Shown one piece after another: positions 1 through 5,638 of a stretch of 7,701 nt of DNA. Numbering within the stretch: position 1 is the stretch's first letter; every line of letters begins with the position of its first letter. The notes beneath the pieces were generated by a model, which did no database searches, was not told the origin of the DNA, and worked only from the letters and a program-made list of their open reading frames with translations. The stretch is from an uncultured bacterium. Its GTDB lineage: Bacteria > Bacillota > Clostridia > Christensenellales > Pumilibacteraceae. A program made the translations under genes and the position numbers. The stretch is taken from assembly GCA_949747725.1 (NCBI GenBank), contig CATKFJ010000078.1, positions 1-7,701 of the forward strand, given 5' to 3'.

Positions 1-429
1 CTCGAAGAAATATTGGGCGCGGCACAAGGCGCGAGCGGCGGTAAAAGCGGCAAAAAGCAAAGACGGCGCGTTGCGTTTGTCGGCGACGGGATAAACGACG
101 CGCCCGTGCTGTCGCGCGCGGACGTGGGTATCGCTATGGGCGCGCTCGGCAGCGACGCCGCGATCGAGGCGGCGGACGTGGTGCTTATGAACGACAGGCT
201 GTCGCAGATCGTGCTTGCCAAGCGCATTGCCAAAAAGACGGTAGGGATCGTTTTGCAGAACATAGTGTTCGCGCTTGCCGTCAAGGCGATCGTGCTTGTG
301 CTTGCCGCGTTCGGTATAGCCAATATGTGGTTGGCGGTGTTTGCCGATGTCGGGGTTGCCGTGCTTGCCATACTTAACGCGATGAGGGCGCTCGGAGTCA
401 GGTCGGATTTAGGAGTTAAAGGCGCGTAG
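1..429 (+). CDS. Zn2+/Cd2+/Pb2+-type P1B ATPase, C-terminal fragment
   Basis: This is the last 142 residues of a heavy-metal exporting P-type ATPase; the 5' part lies outside the window. Near fragment residue 28 is the hinge motif GDGINDAP, followed by the ADVGIAMG...[13 protein letters not shown] stretch typical of the HAD-like P domain. Two membrane helices follow, about residues 84-105 and 107-124. They contain a lysine (fragment residue 95, in ALAVKAIV) and an aspartate (residue 116, in FADVGVAVL). In characterised ZntA/CadA-type pumps this Lys/Asp pair, together with the ending LNAMR, marks the Zn/Cd/Pb subgroup; copper pumps lack it. The stretch just before GDGIND is a longer Gly/Ser/Lys/Arg-rich linker than usual. 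Metal specificity is inferred from the two membrane residues, and the cytoplasmic N-terminal metal-binding domain is not visible. I see no clear terminator after the stop. Confidence 0.94.
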   Translation, partial: LEEILGAAQGASGGKSGKKQRRRVAFVGDGINDAPVLSRADVGIAMGALGSDAAIEAADVVLMNDRLSQIVLAKRIAKKTVGIVLQNIVFALAVKAIVLVLAAFGIANMWLAVFADVGVAVLAILNAMRALGVRSDLGVKGA

Positions 430-518
430 CGATCGGGGCGGAGCGGTGTATCGTGCGCGTTTAATGACGATAGCGTGCATATTTCCTATGTCGGACGACC
501 GAATTCTATTAAAAACGC

Positions 519-547
519 TTGATTTCGGCAAACGGCTATTGTATAAT
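519..547 (+). promoter_or_regulatory. Vegetative promoter of the 583-1176 gene
   Basis: A -35 box TTGATT (519-524) and a perfect -10 box TATAAT (542-547) are separated by 17 bp. Transcription would start near 554, giving a leader of about 29 nt before the ATG at 583. This separates the gene from the upstream ATPase. Confidence 0.55.
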
Positions 548-582
548 TTATGTGTAATCTATAAAGTGGGATGAGGTTAAAT

Positions 583-1176
583 ATGAACGCAAAACAAGTA
601 AAACAGTACGAAATTTTAAGCGAGTTTTTTCAGTCGGATATGCTAAAGGTGGCGGCTGTCAATAAATATTTCGGCGCGATGCTCAAGCTCGATTATACTT
701 ATGCCGAGGATCTGTGGGAGTACATGGTAATACGCAATGACGGCGATCTTAAAGTTCCGGCGGTCAGTAAGCTGTATCTCGAACGCGCGTTCGAGCTGTT
801 CATGGCGGTGTCGGCGGCGAAGACGCTGAAAACGCTTAACGATCGTCCGACGATAGCGCGCGCGGTGTTTTCGTTCTCGCCGGCGGTGCTTGACGGCGAG
901 CTGTTCAATATGCCCGTCAATCTGTTGGTTGCCGGTAAGGTCGATGCCGTTGATGCCATACTGAAGTACGTTATGAAGAACGAGGCTATGAAAGTGTCGT
1001 TCGGCGGTTATATGATCAAGTTCCTCGATAAGTTCTTTATCGAGATGGTCAAAAAGAGCGCACAGCACAGAGTTGAGCTTAATCGTAAACAGTCTACGCT
1101 GTTGATGAGCGTTGTGCAGAAAGTAAAAGGCGATGAAAAAGTTATGCTTATTCAGCGCGTTAAAGAAGTTATGTAA
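583..1176 (+). CDS. Uncharacterised helical cytoplasmic protein, 197 aa
   Basis: I do not recognise this protein. The start at 583 is preferred over the in-frame ATG at 571 because GAGG (573-576) sits 6 nt before it, whereas the ATG at 571 has no spaced ribosome site. The product has 197 residues, no signal peptide, no membrane segment and no cysteine. It reads as a run of amphipathic helices rich in Lys, Val, Leu, Met and Phe, starting with MNAKQVKQYEILSEFF and ending in a basic helix QRVKEVM. No catalytic or nucleotide-binding motif is visible. A helical-repeat or adaptor fold would fit the pattern, but that is a guess. The codon use matches the neighbouring housekeeping genes, and the promoter at 519-547 suggests a single-gene transcript. 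It is probably real because of its ribosome site, promoter and ordinary codon use. Confidence 0.78.
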   Translation: MNAKQVKQYEILSEFFQSDMLKVAAVNKYFGAMLKLDYTYAEDLWEYMVIRNDGDLKVPAVSKLYLERAFELFMAVSAAKTLKTLNDRPTIARAVFSFSPAVLDGELFNMPVNLLVAGKVDAVDAILKYVMKNEAMKVSFGGYMIKFLDKFFIEMVKKSAQHRVELNRKQSTLLMSVVQKVKGDEKVMLIQRVKEVM

Positions 1177-1210
1177 CATACTTCTTTTGAAAAAGAAGTA
1201 TGCAAGAAAA
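1177..1210. repeat. Short palindromic extragenic repeat just after the 583-1176 gene
   Basis: CATACTTCTTT (1177-1187) and AAAGAAGTATG (1192-1202) form a perfect 11-bp stem with a TGAA loop, starting directly after the stop codon. The hairpin is followed by CAAGAAAA rather than a T run, so it is not a standard intrinsic terminator, though it could protect the 3' end of the mRNA. The right half plus tail (1191-1210) matches 3298-3317 at the 3' end of pyruvate kinase in 19 of 20 positions. That suggests a dispersed palindromic element. Confidence 0.6.
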
Positions 1211-1300
1211 CTTTAGTGCCGTGTGTGGGCGCGAGTTGTTCGTTGTAGTTTACACCCGAATAGTTTTGTGGCGTTAGATGTTTATCAGAAGCCCCTTTTT

Positions 1301-1415
1301 TAATTCGGAATTAGGAAAGCGGAATTCGGAATTGATGACCGCTACGCGGTGATTAAGTATATTTACTTAAATAATCGACCGAAATTCCGAATTCATAATT
1401 CCGCATTCCGAATTA
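1301..1415. repeat. MITE/REP-like 115-bp inverted-repeat element
   Basis: Two 33-bp terminal arms (1301-1333 and 1383-1415) are inverted copies matching at 27 of 33 positions, and both ends are bounded by TA. Each arm carries two copies of AATTCGGAATT spaced 21 bp apart: 1302-1312 and 1323-1333 on the left; 1383-1393 and, with one mismatch, 1404-1414 on the right as the complement. The centre holds two further hairpins: ACCGC-TAC-GCGGT (1338-1350) and TTAAGTA-TATT-TACTTAA (1353-1370). There is no coding capacity. The element lies 3 nt beyond the stop of the minus-strand XRE gene. The palindromic form with TA ends resembles miniature elements moved by IS630/Tc1-type transposases, but mobility is inferred. 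Confidence 0.75.
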
Positions 1416-1418
1416 TGC

Positions 1419-1628
1419 TCAGTATTCGCTCAGTCCCAAAAGATAGTCGGCGGATACAGAAAACGTTTTGCATATTGCTATAATATATTCGGCTGTGGGC
1501 AAGCTTTTGCGGTTTTCCCACAGCGATACCGTGTCTTGGGATACCGACAGCATATCGCCGAACTGTTTTTGAGTCAGTTTATTATCGATGCGTATATCCC
1601 GTATTCGCTTTGCGATAATTTCATCCAC
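1419..1628 (-). CDS. Minimal XRE-family HTH repressor (module 1), 69 aa
   Basis: This is a DNA-binding regulator consisting of almost nothing but one Cro/C1-type helix-turn-helix domain. The core reads LTQKQFGDMLSVSQDTVSLWENRKS (about residues 18-42), with the family TQ...F/A...VS...S.WE.G-like pattern. It is followed by the usual IICKTF-S-AdYLLG ending. The GTG at 1628 is chosen because the domain begins just after it (VDEIIAKRIRDIR). The open frame continues upstream to 1775, but there it crosses a strong promoter and operator region and encodes unrelated low-complexity sequence. No ribosome site precedes the GTG. A TATAAT on the minus strand (1640-1635) lies about 7 nt before it, so the mRNA may be leaderless. 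Two identical palindromes next to the gene suggest that it represses itself and the divergent promoter. No effector or peptidase domain is present. Confidence 0.85.
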   Translation of the reverse strand: MDEIIAKRIRDIRIDNKLTQKQFGDMLSVSQDTVSLWENRKSLPTAEYIIAICKTFSVSADYLLGLSEY

Positions 1629-1634
1629 ATGGGT

Positions 1635-1640
1635 ATTATA
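1635..1640 (-). promoter_or_regulatory. Possible leaderless -10 box of XRE module 1
   Basis: A perfect TATAAT on the minus strand ends 7 nt before the GTG at 1628, so RNA could begin at or next to the start codon. Its first bases overlap the outer operator copy. No good -35 box is present 17 bp upstream. An alternative minus-strand promoter, TTGAGT (1709-1704) with TATACG (1686-1681) and a 17-bp spacer, would give a leader of about 46 nt, still without a ribosome site at the GTG. Confidence 0.35.
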
Positions 1641-1655
1641 CGAAAAATCCTCGTA
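1639..1655. promoter_or_regulatory. Operator copy 1 of XRE module 1
   Basis: TACGAAAAATCCTCGTA has palindromic arms TACGA/TCGTA around a 7-bp centre. It is identical over 17 bp (18 bp with the preceding A) to the copy at 1668-1684, in the same orientation, with 29 bp between centres, close to three helical turns. It borders the start region of the minus-strand XRE gene, the position expected for an autorepression site. Confidence 0.65.
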
Positions 1656-1661
1656 AAATAC

Positions 1662-1690
1662 TTGACATACGAAAAATCCTCGTATATAAT
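1662..1690 (+). promoter_or_regulatory. Consensus rightward promoter with operator copy 2 as its spacer
   Basis: TTGACA (1662-1667) and TATAAT (1685-1690) both match the sigma-A consensus perfectly and are separated by exactly 17 bp. That spacer is the palindrome TACGAAAAATCCTCGTA (1668-1684). A repressor bound there would directly block RNA polymerase. The promoter diverges from the XRE gene, and RNA would start near 1697. Unrepressed, it should be the strongest promoter in the window. Confidence 0.85.
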
Positions 1691-1729
1691 AATTATATTG
1701 AATACTCAAAGGAAGAGGATTGCATATAG

Positions 1730-1780
1730 ATGTTAAAAGCACGGACGAAAAACGCTTGTTCGTGCTTTTTAACATTATGA
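1730..1780 (+). CDS. Candidate micro-ORF in the divergent transcript, 16 aa
   Basis: ATG at 1730 opens MLKARTKNACSCFLTL and stops at 1780. AGGAAGAGG (1710-1718) precedes it at 11 nt, a little far. The same purine-rich site sits better (about 7 nt from AAAGG) in front of a TTG at 1720. That opens a different frame of 29 codons to 1809, whose last 17 residues are strongly hydrophobic (RLFVLFNIMKLIFKVLLF region). Both frames overlap the terminator hairpin at 1735-1770, so the whole segment may instead be a short noncoding RNA or a leader. I recognise neither peptide. The promoter and ribosome-site-like sequence are the only reasons for listing a coding candidate. Confidence 0.25.
   Translation: MLKARTKNACSCFLTL
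1735..1770 (+). terminator. Intrinsic terminator of the micro-transcript
   Basis: AAAAGCACGGAC (1735-1746) pairs with GTTCGTGCTTTT (1758-1769), a 12-bp stem with one G-T pair and an 11-nt loop, and ends in five Ts. The A run on the 5' side means it could also work on the minus strand. It would limit the transcript from the promoter at 1662-1690 to roughly 75 nt and insulate pyruvate kinase. Confidence 0.65.
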
Positions 1781-1826
1781 AACTTATTTTTAAAGTACTT
1801 CTTTTTTAAAATCGTCAAGACTGTAA

Positions 1827-1855
1827 TTGACATGGCGCGGCTTGTGTGATATCAT
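1827..1855 (+). promoter_or_regulatory. Pyruvate kinase promoter
   Basis: TTGACA (1827-1832), a 17-bp spacer and TATCAT (1850-1855), with TG at 1847-1848 forming an extended -10. RNA would start near 1862. The ribosome site AGGAGAGG (1871-1878) is 9 nt before the ATG at 1888. A small inverted repeat ATTATC-GTACA-GATAAT (1854-1870) straddles the start point. A three-codon ATG frame (1880-1891) overlaps the true start out of frame. Confidence 0.75.
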
Positions 1856-1887
1856 TATCGTACAGATAATAGGAGAGGTATGTTAAT

Positions 1888-3312
1888 ATGAGAAGAACCA
1901 AAATCGTTTGCACGCTCGGTCCGGCTACCGACGATTACGCTACGCTTAAGAGCATGGTGCGCGCCGGTATGAACGTTGCTAGGCTTAACTTTTCGCATAG
2001 TACTTACGACGAACACCGTCGGCGCATGGATATGGTAAAGCGCGCGCGCAAAGAGCTTGGTGTGCCCGTTGCCATACTTCTCGATACAAAAGGACCGGAG
2101 ATACGCGTCAAGACGTTTAAGACGGGTACTGTGGAGCTTAAAAAGGGCAATAAGTTTACGTTTACCGCGCGCGACGTTGACGGCGACGAAACGTGCGTAT
2201 CGATCTCGTATGCAGAACTTCCCAAATATGTTAAAAAGGGCGCGCGCATGCTTGTAAACGACGGGCTTATAGAGCTTACCGTCGATTCGGTAAACAAGAC
2301 GGATATTATTACGACGGTAATGAACGACGGAACTTTGTCTAACCGCAAGAGCATAAACATGCCCGATACGTTTATAGATATGCCGTACATGTCGGACATC
2401 GATCGCGCCGATATCGAGTTCGGTATAGAGCAGGATGTCGATTATATAGCCATGTCGTTTGTTCGGTCGGTCGAGGACGTGCGAGTAATAAAGCGGTTGC
2501 TAAACGAACACGACGCGAACAATATTCAGCTCATAGCTAAAATAGAGAACCGCTCGGGCGTGAAAAATATGCAGTCCATACTTGCCGAGTGCGACGGAGT
2601 TATGGTAGCGCGCGGCGATATGGGCGTGGAAATTCCGTTCGAGGAACTTCCCGGAATACAGAAGGACATGATATCGCGCTGCTACCGTCAGGGGAAAAAG
2701 GTAATTACCGCGACGCAGATGCTCGAGTCTATGATCAACAATCCGCGCCCCACGCGCGCGGAAATATCCGACGTTGCAAACGCTATTTACGACGGATCTT
2801 CGGCAATAATGCTGTCGGGCGAAACCGCAGCCGGAAAATATCCCGTAGAGGCTGTGCGTACGATGGCGAGCATTGCCGAGTGCGCAGAAAGCGATATCAA
2901 TTACAAAAAGCGATTCAATGCGCTCGATCCGCAGATAAAGTCGGTAACCGACGCCGTTTCGCATTCCACTTGCGCCGCGTCGTTCGATCTCGACGCTAAG
3001 GCGATAATAGCGGTATCGCAATCAGGCTATACCGCGCGCAAGGTGTCGAGGTTCCGTCCCGTTGCGCCTATAATCGCGCCTACCACTTCCGAAAAGGCGT
3101 ACAATCAGCTCGCAATGAATTGGGGCGTTATCCCAACATTAAGCAAGATGCAGGAGTCGTCCGACGAATTGTTCCGTCATGTTATAAACTGCGCGATAAA
3201 TACGGGAGTAGTGCAGGAGGGCGATCTTGTTATAATCGTCGCCGGCGTACCCGTGGGCGTTTCAGGCAACACCAACACTATGCGTATAGAGTACGTTAAA
3301 AGAAGTATGTAA
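1888..3312 (+). CDS. pyk: Pyruvate kinase, 474 aa
   Basis: This enzyme converts phosphoenolpyruvate and ADP to pyruvate and ATP in the last step of glycolysis, in the cytoplasm. The first barrel strand region reads RRTKIVCTLGPAT, with the substrate-contacting RLNFSHS (Arg32, Asn34) and LLDTKGPEIR (65-73). The B domain covers about 74-160. The catalytic core follows: IAKIEN (Lys218 and Glu220), GVMVARGDMGVEIP (Asp244, metal ligand), ITATQMLESM (273-282, with Thr276) and MLSGETAAGKYPVEAV (308-323). The C-terminal regulatory domain runs from about 355 to the end. The length matches the standard enzyme and lacks the extra PEP-utiliser-like domain found in Bacillus. It has a strong ribosome site and its own promoter. 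No obvious terminator follows, so the two-component genes downstream may share its transcript. Confidence 0.98.
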   Translation: MRRTKIVCTLGPATDDYATLKSMVRAGMNVARLNFSHSTYDEHRRRMDMVKRARKELGVPVAILLDTKGPEIRVKTFKTGTVELKKGNKFTFTARDVDGDETCVSISYAELPKYVKKGARMLVNDGLIELTVDSVNKTDIITTVMNDGTLSNRKSINMPDTFIDMPYMSDIDRADIEFGIEQDVDYIAMSFVRSVEDVRVIKRLLNEHDANNIQLIAKIENRSGVKNMQSILAECDGVMVARGDMGVEIPFEELPGIQKDMISRCYRQGKKVITATQMLESMINNPRPTRAEISDVANAIYDGSSAIMLSGETAAGKYPVEAVRTMASIAECAESDINYKKRFNALDPQIKSVTDAVSHSTCAASFDLDAKAIIAVSQSGYTARKVSRFRPVAPIIAPTTSEKAYNQLAMNWGVIPTLSKMQESSDELFRHVINCAINTGVVQEGDLVIIVAGVPVGVSGNTNTMRIEYVKRSM

Positions 3313-3353
3313 GAAAAGCTTAAGTTTATGTCTTACTGTCTTTTCGACCGAAG

Positions 3354-3373
3354 TGAGCGGATAAATCCGCTTG
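3354..3373 (+). other. Small hairpin between pyk and the response regulator
   Basis: AGCGGA (3356-3361) and TCCGCT (3366-3371) pair around a TAAA loop, with two outer G-T pairs. No T run follows, so it is a weak candidate for an attenuator or an mRNA processing site rather than a terminator. It lies in the 96-nt gap between pyk and the regulator. Confidence 0.35.
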
Positions 3374-3408
3374 ATACGGTTAGGATTATTGTTTTATTCA
3401 GAGGTTAT

Positions 3409-4092
3409 ATGGATATGCCCGAAAAGAAAAATATACTCGTAGTAGAAGACGAGCCGCAGATCTCGAGATTCCTCCAATTGGAACTCGAACATGAAAATTA
3501 TATTTGCACGGTTTGCGCCGACGGTCGGGAAGCGCTCGATACGGCGCTTTCGCGCGATTTCGATCTTATAGTGCTCGACGTAATGCTACCGTCGCTTAAC
3601 GGCATCGAAGTGCTTAGGCGGTTGCGTCAGCAAAAGCAAACGCCCGTTATAATTCTTACCGCGCGCGATCAGGTGGTGGATAAGGTAACGGGACTCGATA
3701 TCGGCGCTAACGATTATATGACTAAGCCGTTCGCTATCGAAGAACTGTTGGCGCGTATCAGGCTGCACACAAAGAATTCGGTCGTGCAAATGAGCGAGAG
3801 CAATTTGGTCTGCGGCAGGCTGAGCGTCAATCCGGACGCGCGCATAGCAACGTACGATTCGCATCTTATAGATCTTACGAAAAAGGAATTCGATCTGTTG
3901 TTGTTCCTCATGCAAAATCGCAATATCGTCGTCAGTCGCGAAAAGCTGTTGGATTCGGTTTGGGGGTTCGATTTTTACGGCAGTACCAATGTAGTGGATG
4001 TGTACGTCCGATATTTGCGTTCCAAGATAGACGACGTTTATAACGTCAATATAATAGAAACGGTGCGCGGCGCCGGTTATGTGATAAGATGA
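3409..4092 (+). CDS. OmpR/PhoB-family response regulator, 227 aa
   Basis: This is a DNA-binding regulator activated by phosphoryl transfer from its kinase. The receiver domain covers about residues 8-120: acidic pair Glu13/Asp14 in VVEDE, phosphoacceptor Asp57 in LIVLDVMLP, Thr84 in ILTARD and Lys106 in YMTKPF. The winged-helix output domain covers about 130-226, with LTKKEFDLLLFLM, REKLLDSVWGFDF and the recognition region VVDVYVRYLRSKID, ending in ETVRGAGYVIR. I chose the ATG at 3409 because GAGG (3401-3404) lies just upstream and the protein then has the normal family length. The ATG at 3415 is an equal alternative, and the frame upstream to 3328 does not look like a receiver. The stop overlaps the kinase start by 4 nt (ATGA), so the pair is translationally coupled. 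Target genes cannot be told from the sequence. Confidence 0.95.
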   Translation: MDMPEKKNILVVEDEPQISRFLQLELEHENYICTVCADGREALDTALSRDFDLIVLDVMLPSLNGIEVLRRLRQQKQTPVIILTARDQVVDKVTGLDIGANDYMTKPFAIEELLARIRLHTKNSVVQMSESNLVCGRLSVNPDARIATYDSHLIDLTKKEFDLLLFLMQNRNIVVSREKLLDSVWGFDFYGSTNVVDVYVRYLRSKIDDVYNVNIIETVRGAGYVIR

Positions 4093-5339
4093 GCGATACG
4101 CCCGAAAAGGATGGTCTCGAAAATATCATCGACGATAAAACGGACGTCAAGCGTACCGTTGCCGAAATAAAAAGCGAAAACCTGCCGCCCGTCGAGCATA
4201 AGCGCAATATGCGCGCGCTGTGGATCAAAATAGCGATAGCGCTGTTTTTTCCGATCACGCTGCCCGTTATCGGGGTTCGTAAGCTGTTCAAAAAATACAG
4301 AGTGGGTATCACCGCCAAAACGACTGTCGTATTTACAGTGGTGTTCGGTATCATGCTTATAGGTTATGTGACGTTTATACTTGCGGCTATCGGTAATTTC
4401 GCAAAGACGGGCGCGGCTGTTTCGCCCGATTACATGCAAAAACTCGTAATTACGTCGTCCGTGCTCGTAGCTGTGTTTATCGTGCTCGGCGCGACTCTCG
4501 GCGGTTTGTCGAGCCAATACATGATAGAACCGATGCGCAAGATAACCAAGCGCGTTAAAGAGATTTCGGACGAAAATATTTCGTCGGCGCGGCTCGACCC
4601 GGTCGATTCGCAGGACGAGTTCATGGAGTTGACCAAACAAATAAACGCGATGCTCGATTCGCTCCAACAGGCGTTCGAGCGTCAGGAAAACTTTGTGTCC
4701 GACGCGTCGCACGAACTTAAAACGCCGCTGTCCGTAATTGCCGGGTATGCCAATCTTTTACGGCGTTGGGGCAAGGACGATCCGAAGATCCTCGACGAGT
4801 CGGTCGAAGCCATACTGCGCGAAAGCGAGAATATGAAACGTATAGTCGATCAGTTATTATGGCTCCCCCAGCTCGGCAATTTTTCTCTTTACAACTCGGG
4901 GTTCAATCTTTACGAAACGGTATCCGACGTCGTTGACGGATACAAAATGATAAAAACCCGTCATGATATAAGTTTATCGGGCGACGCGTCGGTAACGCTC
5001 AATACCGATAAAAACCTTATTACGGAGGCGGTGCGCACGCTTGTGGATAACGCGATCAAGTACACGCCGCAACCCGGGATAATAAAACTTTCCGTCGGGC
5101 AGACGGAGGACGGCGCGGCGATACTTACCGTTGCCGATAACGGTATCGGCATTTCCAAAGACGATCAGGCGCATATTTTCGAACGGTTCTACCGTTGCGA
5201 CAAAGCGCGCGGCAGAGAATCCGGCTCGAGCGGACTCGGTCTTACTATTTGTAAGTCTATCATCGAAATGATGGGCGGTACTATTTCCGTGGAAAGCGAG
5301 CTTGGACAGGGAAGTCGGTTTAAAATAGTTCTGAAGTAA
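4089..5339 (+). CDS. Membrane sensor histidine kinase, 416 aa
   Basis: This is the partner of the preceding regulator. Two clear membrane helices (about 77-101 and 118-140) enclose only about 16 outside residues (NFAKTGAAVSPDYMQK), so it probably senses within or at the membrane. A HAMP linker (about 141-195) leads to the dimerisation helix with the phosphorylated His208 in SHELKTPLS. The ATP-binding domain has the N box (Asn321 in LVDNAIKYTP), the G1 box DNGIGI (350-355), the F box FERFYR (365-369) and the G2 box GSSGLGL (379-385). Ahead of the first standard helix is an unusual 76-residue N-terminal part. It begins with an acidic, charged segment and has a third hydrophobic stretch (about 47-63) flanked by basic residues on both sides. 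The usual L-x-L-A-R-like end of the dimerisation domain here reads LLWLPQLGNF. The start is set by the 4-nt overlap with the regulator. Confidence 0.95.
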   Translation: MSDTPEKDGLENIIDDKTDVKRTVAEIKSENLPPVEHKRNMRALWIKIAIALFFPITLPVIGVRKLFKKYRVGITAKTTVVFTVVFGIMLIGYVTFILAAIGNFAKTGAAVSPDYMQKLVITSSVLVAVFIVLGATLGGLSSQYMIEPMRKITKRVKEISDENISSARLDPVDSQDEFMELTKQINAMLDSLQQAFERQENFVSDASHELKTPLSVIAGYANLLRRWGKDDPKILDESVEAILRESENMKRIVDQLLWLPQLGNFSLYNSGFNLYETVSDVVDGYKMIKTRHDISLSGDASVTLNTDKNLITEAVRTLVDNAIKYTPQPGIIKLSVGQTEDGAAILTVADNGIGISKDDQAHIFERFYRCDKARGRESGSSGLGLTICKSIIEMMGGTISVESELGQGSRFKIVLK

Positions 5340-5355
5340 AAAGATACTATCGGGC

Positions 5356-5583
5356 TTAATATATGCCGTCGCTATCGTCGTCTTCCCATTCCACAAGTTC
5401 GTCAATCGTTATATCGAAGATTTTCGCAAGCTTATACAGCACGTTTATATCGGGTATGCTGTACCCGTTCTCGTAATTGCTGATAAGGCTTGCTCCGCCG
5501 CCGAATATCGCGCCGAGCTGAGCTTGAGTCATGTTCAATTGCTTTCTGTAATAACGAATGTTTTCTGCTATGCTGTTTTTCAT
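5356..5583 (-). CDS. Minimal XRE-family HTH regulator (module 2), 75 aa
   Basis: This is a single Cro/C1-type helix-turn-helix protein. The core reads MTQAQLGAIFGGGASLISNYENGYS (about 18-42), followed by IPDINVLYKLAKIFDITIDELVEW and an acidic tail EDDDSDGIY. The turn holds a run of three glycines where family members usually have a V-S pair. The ATG at 5583 is preferred; GGTGA lies 9 nt before it. In-frame TTG and GTG codons slightly upstream would add only five residues. It converges on the histidine kinase gene with a 16-bp gap and no visible terminator. It lies downstream of the module 3 regulator on the same strand but has its own promoter in between. It likely represses itself through the palindrome over its -10 box; other targets are unknown. 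Confidence 0.87.
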   Translation of the reverse strand: MKNSIAENIRYYRKQLNMTQAQLGAIFGGGASLISNYENGYSIPDINVLYKLAKIFDITIDELVEWEDDDSDGIY

Positions 5584-5638
5584 ATCAAACTTCACCAAAG
5601 CGGAGTATCGCCGAATTGTTTGCAGAGATCCGATAGCT

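Noticed and set aside
449..472. Hairpin TATCGT...ACGATA after the ATPase as a terminator
   Set aside because: Only a 6-bp stem with a 12-nt loop and no T run; it is likely chance.
1203..1300. Possible gene or terminator in the stretch between the two repeats
   Set aside because: No open frame with a start and ribosome site. The T run at 1296-1301 follows only a poor hairpin (GGC...GCC), so I see nothing firm here.
1638..1684. Direct 18-bp repeats as a CRISPR array
   Set aside because: Only two copies with 11 bp between them, and both lie over promoter elements. They are operators, not repeats with spacers.
1629..1775. N-terminal extension of the XRE protein to a start at 1775
   Set aside because: This part covers the divergent promoter, both operators and the terminator, and its translation does not resemble any domain; the HTH domain begins just after the GTG at 1628.
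1797..1810. AT-rich palindrome near AAGTACTT as a second terminator before pyk
   Set aside because: The stem is all short A/T-rich pairing without a stable core; it could equally be an AT-rich upstream element for the pyk promoter.
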